Assembly (NCBI RefSeq): GCF_019331675.1 | Contig: NZ_JAHBBJ010000010.1 | Coordinates: 46,728-110,727, forward strand | DNA: 64,000 nucleotides | Direction of reading: 5' to 3' | Source of the DNA: Bifidobacterium miconisargentati | GTDB taxonomy: Bacteria > Actinomycetota > Actinomycetes > Actinomycetales > Bifidobacteriaceae | Shown: piece by piece, positions 44,333 to 51,878 of the stretch | Layout of the letters: every line of letters begins with the position of its first letter | Position numbering within the stretch: position 1 is the stretch's first letter | Made by a program: the position numbers and the translations under genes | The notes under the pieces: model-generated | The model's input: only the letters and a program-made list of their open reading frames with translations | Told to the model about the DNA's origin: nothing | The model's database searches: none

Positions 44333-44396
44333 GGCTCTGTTGAACCAAGATCGATGGATCCATGGGATTGATGTCGAATCTTGGTTCGGCAGAGCC
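44333..44396. terminator. Hairpin from a minimal MITE-like remnant after the GH35 gene
   Basis: 64 bp: GGCTCTGTTGAACCAAGAT at the left and ATCTTGG-type complement with GGCAGAGCC at the right, with only ~15 bp between. These are the outer inverted ends of the MITE-like family without the inner repeat. No flanking duplication is seen. It lies just past the GH35 stop and would form a strong RNA hairpin. Confidence 0.6.
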
Positions 44397-44442
44397 GACT
44401 TGCTTTGTAGGGTGATCAATCGGAGACCGCAATGGGGGAGCT

Positions 44443-45114
44443 GTGTGCCGAGTGAAATATGAGCATCGTGGTTCTGCCGCATGGACGCCCAAGGCCGTGC
44501 TGTGGGACCTGGACGGCACCCTGGTCGACTCCGACCCGCTGTGGGTGGCCGCCGAACGTCATTGCGCCGAATCGAACGGCGTGGCCTGGAACGAGGGATT
44601 GAGTCTCAGGATGACGGCCGCGCCGCTGCCGGTGTGTGCGAAGGTGCTGCAGGAGGCGGGCGTGCGGCTCGACGCGGACGTGATCGTCGCCGCTCTGGTG
44701 GCGGATGTCACCGCAATGTACGGCGACGATGTGCCGTGGACTCCGGGCGCATGGGATGTGCTGACCGGGCTGCGCCGGCACGGCATCCCCTCGGTGCTGG
44801 TCACCGGTTCGCCGTTCTCGCTCGCCTCGCGCGTGGTGGCCGCGGCTCCGGAAGGCGCGTTCGTCGGTATCGTCAGCGGGGACGACGATATCCCGCACAA
44901 GCCCGATCCCGCGCCCTACCTGCGTGGCGCCCGTCTGGCCGGGGTGCCGGCCGCCGACTGCCTGGTATTCGAGGATTCCGCCAGCGGCGTCACCTCCGCG
45001 CTAGCGGCCGGCGCCCACGCCATAGGCATCAACGCCTGCGCCCGCACCCCGCTGCCCGCCGACGCCGCCTATCCGGTACTCGACTCCCTGCGCGACTTCC
45101 GGCTGGGGGAGTAG
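44443..45114 (+). CDS. HAD-superfamily hydrolase (phosphoglycolate phosphatase-like)
   Basis: About 223 residues. HAD motif I is LWDLDGTLVDSDPLW, motif II VLVTGSPFS, motif III K in PHKPDPAPY, and motif IV ECLVFEDSASG-type (DCLVFEDSASGVTSAL). The cap domain is alpha-helical and sits between motifs I and II (C1 type). GTG at 44443 is only two bases after GGGGGAG, so the GTG at 44452 may be used instead. It probably dephosphorylates a sugar phosphate; position after the GH35 gene hints at the same locus. Confidence 0.87.
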   Translation: MCRVKYEHRGSAAWTPKAVLWDLDGTLVDSDPLWVAAERHCAESNGVAWNEGLSLRMTAAPLPVCAKVLQEAGVRLDADVIVAALVADVTAMYGDDVPWTPGAWDVLTGLRRHGIPSVLVTGSPFSLASRVVAAAPEGAFVGIVSGDDDIPHKPDPAPYLRGARLAGVPAADCLVFEDSASGVTSALAAGAHAIGINACARTPLPADAAYPVLDSLRDFRLGE

Positions 45115-45140
45115 CCTCGCGTTTTTTGTGAGCTGCGATG

Positions 45141-46373
45141 CTATCGAATCCTGCTGTCTGCCATGCTTATGAGCCGTCGCAGCATGAAGGCAGCGGCCAA
45201 AGTGGTGTGATCGGCCAGCTCGCGTGGATTGTAGCCGGTGAGGCGGGTGATCTTGTTCAATCGGTTCTGCACGGTGTTCTTGTGCAGGAACAGCTCCTCG
45301 GCGGTGCGCGAGATGCTGCCGTTGTGCCGCGTGTAGGCGTCGAACACGGCGTCCGCCTCGTCGATCTCCTCCTCAGTGAGCCCGCCGAACACATTCCGGA
45401 CGAATCGCGCGGCGGTGTCGTCGGGCACTGAGCACAGCGCGAGGCCGATACCCATGTCGTCGTAGGCCATGACCTGCGTCGCTGCGGTGCCGACGTTGAC
45501 GCCGACACCGGCGGTATCCATGGCGCCCGCGGCCGATGCGTCCGCCATCCCGGTTCGCGCACGGTCGCCGGCGAATACGGACCACAGCGCCGCCGTGCGG
45601 GCCTGTTGATAGCAACGGTGGTATTCCACCGCGGTGTGGGCCGTGTCTCCCATGCCGAACGCCAGCCGCCTGCCGTTGATGCGCGCCGCCGCGTCGCCCA
45701 ACCGGACGAGCAGGTCGCGGGCTTCGTCCGGATTCAGGTGTGCGGAGTCCAGCAGCAGGCGGTATTCGCCGCCGTAGATCGTGTACAGATGCTCGGCATC
45801 GCTGCCAAGCAGCGCGTCCAGCGCATCATAGGTGCCGTCCTGCGTGGCACCGGCATCGCCGCCGGTCCCGTGTTCCAGGCGTCCCACCGCCACGATGCGC
45901 GGTCGTTCGAGATCGACGCCGAGCGTGGAGGCCAGATAGCCGATGGGCGCGGCATCCGATTGCGGGGCGATGAGCAGGTTCGTCAGGTTCGTCATCATCA
46001 TGCGGCGATCGAACCGGGAGACCTGCTCCAGGTTCTCGCGCACCAGGATTTCCGTCATCTTCTTGATGACGTTGCCGAACGGCTCCACGCGGGCACGCTC
46101 GCCGGTGATGCCGACCACCGCGATCACCGTGTCGCTCTGCATGACCGGCACGTTGATGCCGTCGCGCGCGCCGGCGAACGGGTGCTCGGCGTCCACCGCC
46201 ACGATCCGACCGGTCCGTGCGGCCAGCAGCGCCGCCTCGTGGTCGGTGCCGATGCGTGTGGGGTCGGTGCTGGCGATGACGCGGCCCTCCGTGTTGAAGA
46301 AGTTGATGTCGTGCTGCAGCACGCCCTTGATGTTCTCCACGATGGTGGTGGCGATGTGCGGGTCGATGTCCAT
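45141..46373 (-). CDS. CdaR-type sugar diacid/glycerate regulator
   Basis: 410 residues, with AAGGAGC before the start. The N-terminal diacid_rec domain begins MDIDPHIATTIVENIKGVLQHDINFFNTEGRVIAST and includes GRIVAVDAEHPFAGARDGINVPVMQ. The C-terminal PucR-type helix-turn-helix is FDAYTRHNGSISRTAEELFLHKNTVQNRLNKITRLTGYNPRE. CdaR in E. coli activates glucarate, galactarate and glycerate genes. Here it is divergent from gntP and glycerate kinase, which it presumably controls. The middle of the protein has a Gly/Ala-rich insertion. Confidence 0.9.
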   Translation of the reverse strand: MDIDPHIATTIVENIKGVLQHDINFFNTEGRVIASTDPTRIGTDHEAALLAARTGRIVAVDAEHPFAGARDGINVPVMQSDTVIAVVGITGERARVEPFGNVIKKMTEILVRENLEQVSRFDRRMMMTNLTNLLIAPQSDAAPIGYLASTLGVDLERPRIVAVGRLEHGTGGDAGATQDGTYDALDALLGSDAEHLYTIYGGEYRLLLDSAHLNPDEARDLLVRLGDAAARINGRRLAFGMGDTAHTAVEYHRCYQQARTAALWSVFAGDRARTGMADASAAGAMDTAGVGVNVGTAATQVMAYDDMGIGLALCSVPDDTAARFVRNVFGGLTEEEIDEADAVFDAYTRHNGSISRTAEELFLHKNTVQNRLNKITRLTGYNPRELADHTTLAAAFMLRRLISMADSRIR

Positions 46374-46444
46374 CTCGCGCTCCTTCGCGTAGCGGTCCCG
46401 TCCATCCGTTCGGGCGGGCGGACCGCCGGCTGCCGGTTCTCCTA

Positions 46445-46572
46445 GGCTCTGTTGAACCAGGATCGACGTATCCCCCTATTCTTGGCTCCCCTTGTCAGGG
46501 GAGCTGTCGGCGAAGCCGACTGAGGGGTAGCAGCCAGACATGGATTCATGTCAATCTTGGTTTAACGAAGCC
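46445..46572. mobile_element. MITE-like element, short form, with perfect 8-bp target duplication
   Basis: 128 bp. Left end GGCTCTGTTGAACCAGGAT, right end the complement ending GGTTTAACGAAGCC. TTCTCCTA flanks it on both sides (46437-46444 and 46573-46580). The interior is the 47-nt inner repeat (46484-46530). Lies between the divergent cdaR and gntP genes. Confidence 0.85.
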
Positions 46573-46634
46573 TTCTCCTATCCATGGTACCGGTAACAGT
46601 CAACCGGTCGAAAAGCGGGTATTCTCTGGTCCGA

Positions 46635-46680
46635 GGATGGTTGTTGGGATAGGAAGAGTGCGCGATACTGAAAACCATCC
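46635..46680 (+). promoter_or_regulatory. Promoter and palindrome before gntP
   Basis: TTGTTG (46641-46646), 17-bp spacer, GATACT (46664-46669), flanked by GGATGGTT (46635-46642) and AACCATCC (46673-46680). The layout is shared with the sugar-lipoprotein promoter at 38289-38337. Confidence 0.5.
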
Positions 46681-46708
46681 ACACATACACGATCAAAGGA
46701 GATTCACC

Positions 46709-48007
46709 ATGGTGGAAGGTGTCGCTATCGCTTGGTGGGCCGCCCTGCTGGGCCTGGCCGTGGCGATCGTCCTGATTCTGAAGAAACTCAACGCCACGTA
46801 CGCGCTCATGCTCGGCGCGGTGGTCGGCTGCGTAATCGGCGGCGCGACGCTGCCTCAGACCGTCAACGTGATCGTCGCGGGCGGCCAGAGCGTGGTCGGC
46901 ACCATCGTGCGTGTGCTGGCGGCGGGCGTGCTGGCCGGCGTGATGATGGAATCCGGCGCCGCCAACCGCATCGCCAAGACCATCGTCACCGTATTCGGCG
47001 AGCGATTCGCCATCCTCTCGCTGGCGCTCGCCACCATGATCATCTGCGCGGTGGGCGTGTTCATCCCCGTGGCCGTGCTCATCGTGGCGCCGATCGCGCT
47101 GGAGGTCGGCAACCGGCTGGGCATCTCCAAGGTGGCGCTGCTTGTGGCTCTTTCCGGCGGCGGCAAGGCCGGCAACATCATTTCCCCGAACCCGAACGCC
47201 ATCGCCGCCGCCTCCGGTTTCGACGTGCCCCACTCCTCGGTGATGATCGGCAGCTTCGTTCCGGCCGTCTGCGGCCTGGCCATGGCTGTGCTGCTCGCCA
47301 CCTTGCTGCGTGGCCGCGGCGCCGCGCCGACCGCCGCCGAGGCCGATGCCAACGACGCCGCGGATGACGCCTCCCTGCCGTCGATCGGGCGGGCGCTCGT
47401 GGCCCCGGTCATCGCCGTGGCGCTGCTGCTCGTCAACCCGATCGGCAACGTGCTGAACATCGAACTGCTCACCCGATTCCAGGTGGACGCCATGTACATC
47501 CTGCCGTTCGCCGCCGTCGTGGGCCTGTTCGCCATGGGCAAGGGCCGTCACCTGCTCGACTACTCCAAGGCCGGCATCGGCCGCATGACCGATGTGGTGC
47601 TCATCCTCATCGGCGCCGGCGCCATCGGCGGCCTCATCACCAATTCCGACCTGTCCGCGCAGATCGTGAACCTCATCAAGGCGTGGGGCGTGTCCGGCTC
47701 CGTGCTCGCCCCGCTGGCCGGCATCCTCATGGCCGCCGCCACCGCGTCCACCTCCACCGGCGTGATCCTCGGCTCCAATTCGTTCGGCGCCTCGATCCTG
47801 GACTTCGGCGTGAGCCCGGTGGCCGCAGCCGTCACCATGCAGGCCGGCGCCACGGTGATCGACCATCTGCCGCACGGCAACTATTTCCATGTCACCGGAC
47901 AGTCCATGAAGATGACGGTCGGCGAACGCATGAAGTCCGTGCCGTTCGAAAGCCTCGTGGGCCTGACCATGACCGCCGTGGCCTGCCTGACCACCGGTCT
48001 GTTCTAA
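46709..48007 (+). CDS. GntP-family permease (gluconate/glycerate type)
   Basis: 432 residues from the ATG at 46709 with AAAGGAG upstream. About 12 hydrophobic helices (including WWAALLGLAVAIVLIL, ILAGVMMESG-type loops). GntP signatures include RVLAAGVLAGVMMESGAANRIAKTI and SGGGKAGNIISPNPNAIAAASGF, with ATASTSTGVILGSNSFG near the C-terminus. The family imports gluconate, other sugar acids or D-glycerate with protons. The following glycerate kinase makes D-glycerate the best guess. Confidence 0.88.
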   Translation: MVEGVAIAWWAALLGLAVAIVLILKKLNATYALMLGAVVGCVIGGATLPQTVNVIVAGGQSVVGTIVRVLAAGVLAGVMMESGAANRIAKTIVTVFGERFAILSLALATMIICAVGVFIPVAVLIVAPIALEVGNRLGISKVALLVALSGGGKAGNIISPNPNAIAAASGFDVPHSSVMIGSFVPAVCGLAMAVLLATLLRGRGAAPTAAEADANDAADDASLPSIGRALVAPVIAVALLLVNPIGNVLNIELLTRFQVDAMYILPFAAVVGLFAMGKGRHLLDYSKAGIGRMTDVVLILIGAGAIGGLITNSDLSAQIVNLIKAWGVSGSVLAPLAGILMAAATASTSTGVILGSNSFGASILDFGVSPVAAAVTMQAGATVIDHLPHGNYFHVTGQSMKMTVGERMKSVPFESLVGLTMTAVACLTTGLF

Positions 48008-48056
48008 GAGGATGTATTCCATCCGGAAGAAAATCGCCAATCCGGTGCCGCTTTCG

Positions 48057-48103
48057 TGCCCCCCTTGTCAGGGGAGCTGTCAGCGAAGCTGACTGAGGGG
48101 TAG
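48057..48103 (+). repeat. Inner palindromic repeat, short form
   Basis: Between gntP and glycerate kinase. The inner stem is GTCAGCGAAGCTGAC instead of GTCGGC...GCCGAC, a compensated pair change that preserves the hairpin. Confidence 0.8.
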
Positions 48104-48159
48104 TCCTCTCGGAGATGCATTGGCGCCGGCTTACCAAAACCAAGCAAGGAAAACTGACA

Positions 48160-49299
48160 ATGAAGTTCGTTATCGCACCTGATTCGTTCAAGAACTGCAT
48201 GACCGCACGTGAGGCGGCCGAAGCCATCCGCGCGGGGCTCGCCGCCGTGTTCCCCGAGGCCGAGTATGTGATGGTCCCCATGGCCGACGGCGGCGAAGGC
48301 ACCGTCCAGTCGCTCGTGGATGCCACCGGCGGTTCCCTGCGCCATGCGGACGTGCTGGATCCGCTCCAGCGCTCCACGCGCGCCGCCTACGGCGTGCTCG
48401 GTTCCGGGAACACCGCCGTCATCGAAATGGCCGCCGCATCCGGCATCCAGTTCGTGGACGACTCCACCAAGAACCCGCTCGTCACCACCACCTACGGCAC
48501 CGGACAGCTCATCAAGGCGGCCCTTGACGACGGCGCCCGCCGCATCATCATCGGCATCGGCGGCTCGGCCACCAACGACGGCGGCGCCGGCATGGCCGAA
48601 GCCCTCGGCGTGCGCTTCCTCGACGCGGACGGCAATCCCATCCCGCGCGGCGGTGGATTCCTCAACCGGCTCGTCACCATCGACAGCTCCGGTCTTGACC
48701 CTCGCATTGCCGAAACGGAAATCCTCATCGCCTCCGACGTGACCAACCCGCTGGTCGGCCCCAAGGGAGCCTCCGCCGTGTTCGGACCGCAGAAGGGCGC
48801 CGCGCCGGACATGGTCAGGCAGCTGGACGCCAACCTGGCCTACTACGCGGCCATCATCAACGACCAGCTCGGCCTCGACGTGGCCCATACGCCCGGTGCC
48901 GGCGCGGCGGGCGGCCTTGGAGCGGGCCTGCTCGCTTTCACCAAGTCGCAGATGCGCTCCGGCGTGAAGATCGTGTCCGAGACCGTGGGGCTCGCCGCAA
49001 AATCGAAGGGCGCGGACTACTGCTTCACCGGCGAGGGCGGCATCGATTTCCAGACCCAGTACGGCAAGACGCCGATGGGTGTGGCGCAGGCCGCGCATCA
49101 GGGCAATCCGGACATCGGCGTCATCGCGTTCGCCGGCTACGTGGGGGAGGGCATCGACCAGCTCTACGGACTCGGCATCGACGCGGTGTTCGGCATCGTG
49201 CCCGGCGCCGTCACGCTCGACAAGGCGCTGGCCGATGGCCCCGCCAACCTAGCCCGCGCCGCCGAAAACGTCGCCCGCCTCATTGCCCTGCGCGCGTAG
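48160..49299 (+). CDS. Glycerate kinase
   Basis: 379 residues from the ATG at 48160 (MKFVIAPDSFKNCMTAREAAEAI), with CAAGGA upstream. Typical of the GlxK/GarK family: PMADGGEGTVQSLVDATGG, GTGQLIKAALDDGARRIIIGIGGSATNDGGAGMAEALG, and TGEGGIDFQTQYGKTPMGVAQ. It phosphorylates D-glycerate to 2- or 3-phosphoglycerate, feeding lower glycolysis. With the upstream GntP permease and CdaR regulator it forms a likely uptake-and-use module for glycerate. Confidence 0.93.
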   Translation: MKFVIAPDSFKNCMTAREAAEAIRAGLAAVFPEAEYVMVPMADGGEGTVQSLVDATGGSLRHADVLDPLQRSTRAAYGVLGSGNTAVIEMAAASGIQFVDDSTKNPLVTTTYGTGQLIKAALDDGARRIIIGIGGSATNDGGAGMAEALGVRFLDADGNPIPRGGGFLNRLVTIDSSGLDPRIAETEILIASDVTNPLVGPKGASAVFGPQKGAAPDMVRQLDANLAYYAAIINDQLGLDVAHTPGAGAAGGLGAGLLAFTKSQMRSGVKIVSETVGLAAKSKGADYCFTGEGGIDFQTQYGKTPMGVAQAAHQGNPDIGVIAFAGYVGEGIDQLYGLGIDAVFGIVPGAVTLDKALADGPANLARAAENVARLIALRA

Positions 49300-49316
49300 G
49301 GAACGTCCGCGGCCGC

Positions 49317-50261
49317 TCAGCTCAGCAGGAACGCGATGATCGCGATGAACACCGGGCTGGTCATCGTACTGAACAGAATGCCGTCGCGCGCGAAGGTGAG
49401 GCCCACGTTGTACCGGGCGGCGTAGTTGTACACGTTCTGCCCGGTCGGCAGAGCGGCCAGCACCACGCAGGCGTACAGTTCGGCGCCGCGGAAGCCCATC
49501 ACGAAGTACGCCAGCAGGAACGCGATGATCGGCATCACGATGTTCTTCAGCACCGCCACCGTGAAGATGGCCGGGATATCGCCCTTCTTCTGCAGCGGCT
49601 TGGTGCCGTGCAGGGACATGCCGAACGCCATCAGGATCATCGGCACCGCGGATTCGCCGATCATGTTGATGGGGTCGTAGATGAAGTTCGGCACCGGGAA
49701 CCAGCCCAGCTTGGCGTTGAGCGCGGAGACCACGATGCCCAGCAGCGAGCCGATGAGCAGTGGTTGGTGCAGCGGTTGCTTGGCGATCTCCTTGATCGAG
49801 ACCTTGCCCTTGGTAGTCACGTCCAGCACCGTCAGACCGATCGGCGTGAACAGCGCCTGCTGCATCACCAGGATCGGCGCCACCAGCGCGCCGTTGCCCA
49901 GAATGTACGTGGCCACCGGCAGGCCGATGTTGTTGGAATTGAGGTACAGCGAATTGAGCGCGCCGATGGTGGCGTCCGGGGCCTTCAGATGGAAGAACAT
50001 CCGGTTCAGGATCAGGAACACCACGCCCACAAGCACCGCGGAGAGAAACGCCACGATGATCGAAGGATGGAAGATGTCGAAGATCGGTTCCTTGGACAGG
50101 ATCGCGAACATCAGGCACGGGCTGGAGACGAAGAACGAGAACCGGTTGAGCACCATCTGCGCGGAAGGACCGCCGATGCGCATATGCGCCGCCACATATC
50201 CCACGAAGATCACGATGCCGATGACGCAGAAGCCCTGCATGGCGCTGATCAGACCTGTCAT
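49317..50261 (-). CDS. AEC (auxin efflux carrier) family transporter
   Basis: 314 residues with about 10 membrane helices; GGAGG precedes the ATG at 50261. Family features: NRFSFFVSSPCLMFAIL early, LNSLYLNSNNIGLPVATYILG, MILMAFGMSLHG in the middle and AALPTGQNVYNYAARYNVG near the end. Bacterial AEC members carry malate, other organic acids or amino acid derivatives. The substrate is unknown. Ends 18 bp from the convergent glycerate kinase gene and is divergent from dapE. Confidence 0.87.
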   Translation of the reverse strand: MTGLISAMQGFCVIGIVIFVGYVAAHMRIGGPSAQMVLNRFSFFVSSPCLMFAILSKEPIFDIFHPSIIVAFLSAVLVGVVFLILNRMFFHLKAPDATIGALNSLYLNSNNIGLPVATYILGNGALVAPILVMQQALFTPIGLTVLDVTTKGKVSIKEIAKQPLHQPLLIGSLLGIVVSALNAKLGWFPVPNFIYDPINMIGESAVPMILMAFGMSLHGTKPLQKKGDIPAIFTVAVLKNIVMPIIAFLLAYFVMGFRGAELYACVVLAALPTGQNVYNYAARYNVGLTFARDGILFSTMTSPVFIAIIAFLLS

Positions 50262-50374
50262 ATTCCTCCCTGCTTTCCGCCCCCAGTGTGGCACACCTGC
50301 ATGATTTCGGCGGCCAAATCTCAAGTACCGGGCCTTGCTGGGACGCACGCCGCCCGCGCGGTACGCTGGTGGGC

Positions 50375-51592
50375 ATGACGAATACCCAGCCGATTACCCT
50401 GAATCCCGCCGTCTCCCGGGACGAACAGCTCGCTGACCTGCTCACCCAGATCATGGAGAACTTCTCCGTCTCCGATGACGAAGGCCCCCTCGCCGACGAG
50501 ACCGAGGCCTTCCTCAAGCGGCAGCCCCACCTGACCGTCCGCCGTCACGGCGACACCGTGGTGGCCTCCACCGACTTCGGCAAGGCGAGCCGCGTGATCC
50601 TGGCTGGCCACATCGACACGGTCCCCGTCATCGACAACTTCCCGCCGCGCTGGCTGGAACCCGGCGACCCGCTCATCCGCGAGGACATCGCCGAGGCGCA
50701 TCCCGGCGAACGGGTGCTGTGGGGCCGCGGCGCCACGGATATGAAGGCCTCGGACGCGGTCATGCTCTACCTCGCCGCCATCCTCGACGGCCGTACCCCG
50801 CAGACCACGCCCAAGGTGGACCTCACCTACGTCTTCTACGACCATGAGGAGGTCGCCGCCGAGAAGAACGGCCTGAGGAAGGTCGTCGAAGCCCATCCCG
50901 ACTGGATCCAGGGCGAGTTCGCCATCATCGGCGAGCCCACCAACTGCGGCATCGAGGGCGGCTGCAACGGCACGATCCGCTTCGACGTCGTCACCCACGG
51001 CGTGGCCGCGCACTCCGCACGCGCGTGGATGGGCGAGAACGCCATCCACAAGGCCGCCGACATCCTGAACCGACTCAACGCCTACCAGCCCGCCACCGTG
51101 AACGTGGACGGCCTCGACTACCGCGAGGGCCTCAACGCCACGCTCATCTCCGGCGGCAAGGGCACCAACGTCATCCCGGACGAGTGCCGCGTCCACGTCA
51201 ACTACCGATTCGCGCCGGACAAGTCGCTGGCCGAGGCCAAGGCCCTGATGATGGGTGCGGACGCCGGCGCCGAACTCGGCAACGGCGAGCACACGGCCAC
51301 CGGCGGCGTCTTCGAGGGTTATGGCATCGAGATGAAGGACGAATCTCCGTCCGCGCGTCCGGGCCTCGCCGCCCCGCTGGCCCAGGATCTGGTCCGACTG
51401 GTCCGCGAACGCACCGGCCGCGAGCCGCTGGCCAAGCTCGGCTGGACCGACGTGGCCCGCTTCTCCCAGCTCGGCATCCCCGCCGTCAACCTCGGCGCCG
51501 GCGACCCGCTGCTGGCCCACAAGCACGACGAGCAGGTGCCCGAATCCGACCTGACGCTGCTGGCCGACCTGCTGCTTGCCTGGCTCGTGTGA
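50375..51592 (+). CDS. dapE: Succinyl-diaminopimelate desuccinylase
   Basis: 405 residues, M20 metallopeptidase fold. Metal-binding motifs: LAGHIDTVP (His, Asp), GRGATDMKASDAVML (Asp), DHEEVAAEKNGLR (Glu-Glu) and the closing GDPLLAHKHDEQVP (His). EPTNCGIEGGCNG fits actinobacterial DapE. It removes succinate from N-succinyl-LL-diaminopimelate in lysine and peptidoglycan synthesis, the pathway completed by lysA in this window. The ATG at 50375 has no Shine-Dalgarno; TACGCT about eight bases upstream suggests a leaderless transcript. Confidence 0.92.
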   Translation: MTNTQPITLNPAVSRDEQLADLLTQIMENFSVSDDEGPLADETEAFLKRQPHLTVRRHGDTVVASTDFGKASRVILAGHIDTVPVIDNFPPRWLEPGDPLIREDIAEAHPGERVLWGRGATDMKASDAVMLYLAAILDGRTPQTTPKVDLTYVFYDHEEVAAEKNGLRKVVEAHPDWIQGEFAIIGEPTNCGIEGGCNGTIRFDVVTHGVAAHSARAWMGENAIHKAADILNRLNAYQPATVNVDGLDYREGLNATLISGGKGTNVIPDECRVHVNYRFAPDKSLAEAKALMMGADAGAELGNGEHTATGGVFEGYGIEMKDESPSARPGLAAPLAQDLVRLVRERTGREPLAKLGWTDVARFSQLGIPAVNLGAGDPLLAHKHDEQVPESDLTLLADLLLAWLV

Positions 51593-51878
51593 ACGCTCCC
51601 GCGGTCGGGCTTTCGGGGCCGGGCACGTCGCCGTCGAAAAGTGTGGCATACTGAAAGACGGCGGTTCTGCATGACCGTCAGCGTGCGAGATGGCGTCGAT
51701 CCCCTTGCGGCTCTCGAAAGTGAGACAACGCAAGCGCCGGTGTCCGCCGTTCGCAGGACAGACTTGAGACGAAGTTGCCTCTACGCAAGCGCGGAACCGC
51801 GCGGCCGTGGTGAGAGCACGGTGTGACATGCGTACAGGCCTGGATGGCGCCGTGATGCAGCGCGTCGCGAGGAGCATT
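51593..51878 (+). promoter_or_regulatory. Structured 5' leader of the RNase E/G gene
   Basis: No gene. A candidate extended -10, GTGTGGCATACT, ends at 51652, leaving about 220 nt of leader. It can fold: CTTGCG (51704-51709) with CGCAAG (51729-51734), enclosing a smaller hairpin capped by a GAAA loop; and CCGTG-GTGAGAG-CACGG near 51805-51822. Long structured leaders on rne genes elsewhere allow self-regulation; here it is inference. Confidence 0.45.
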
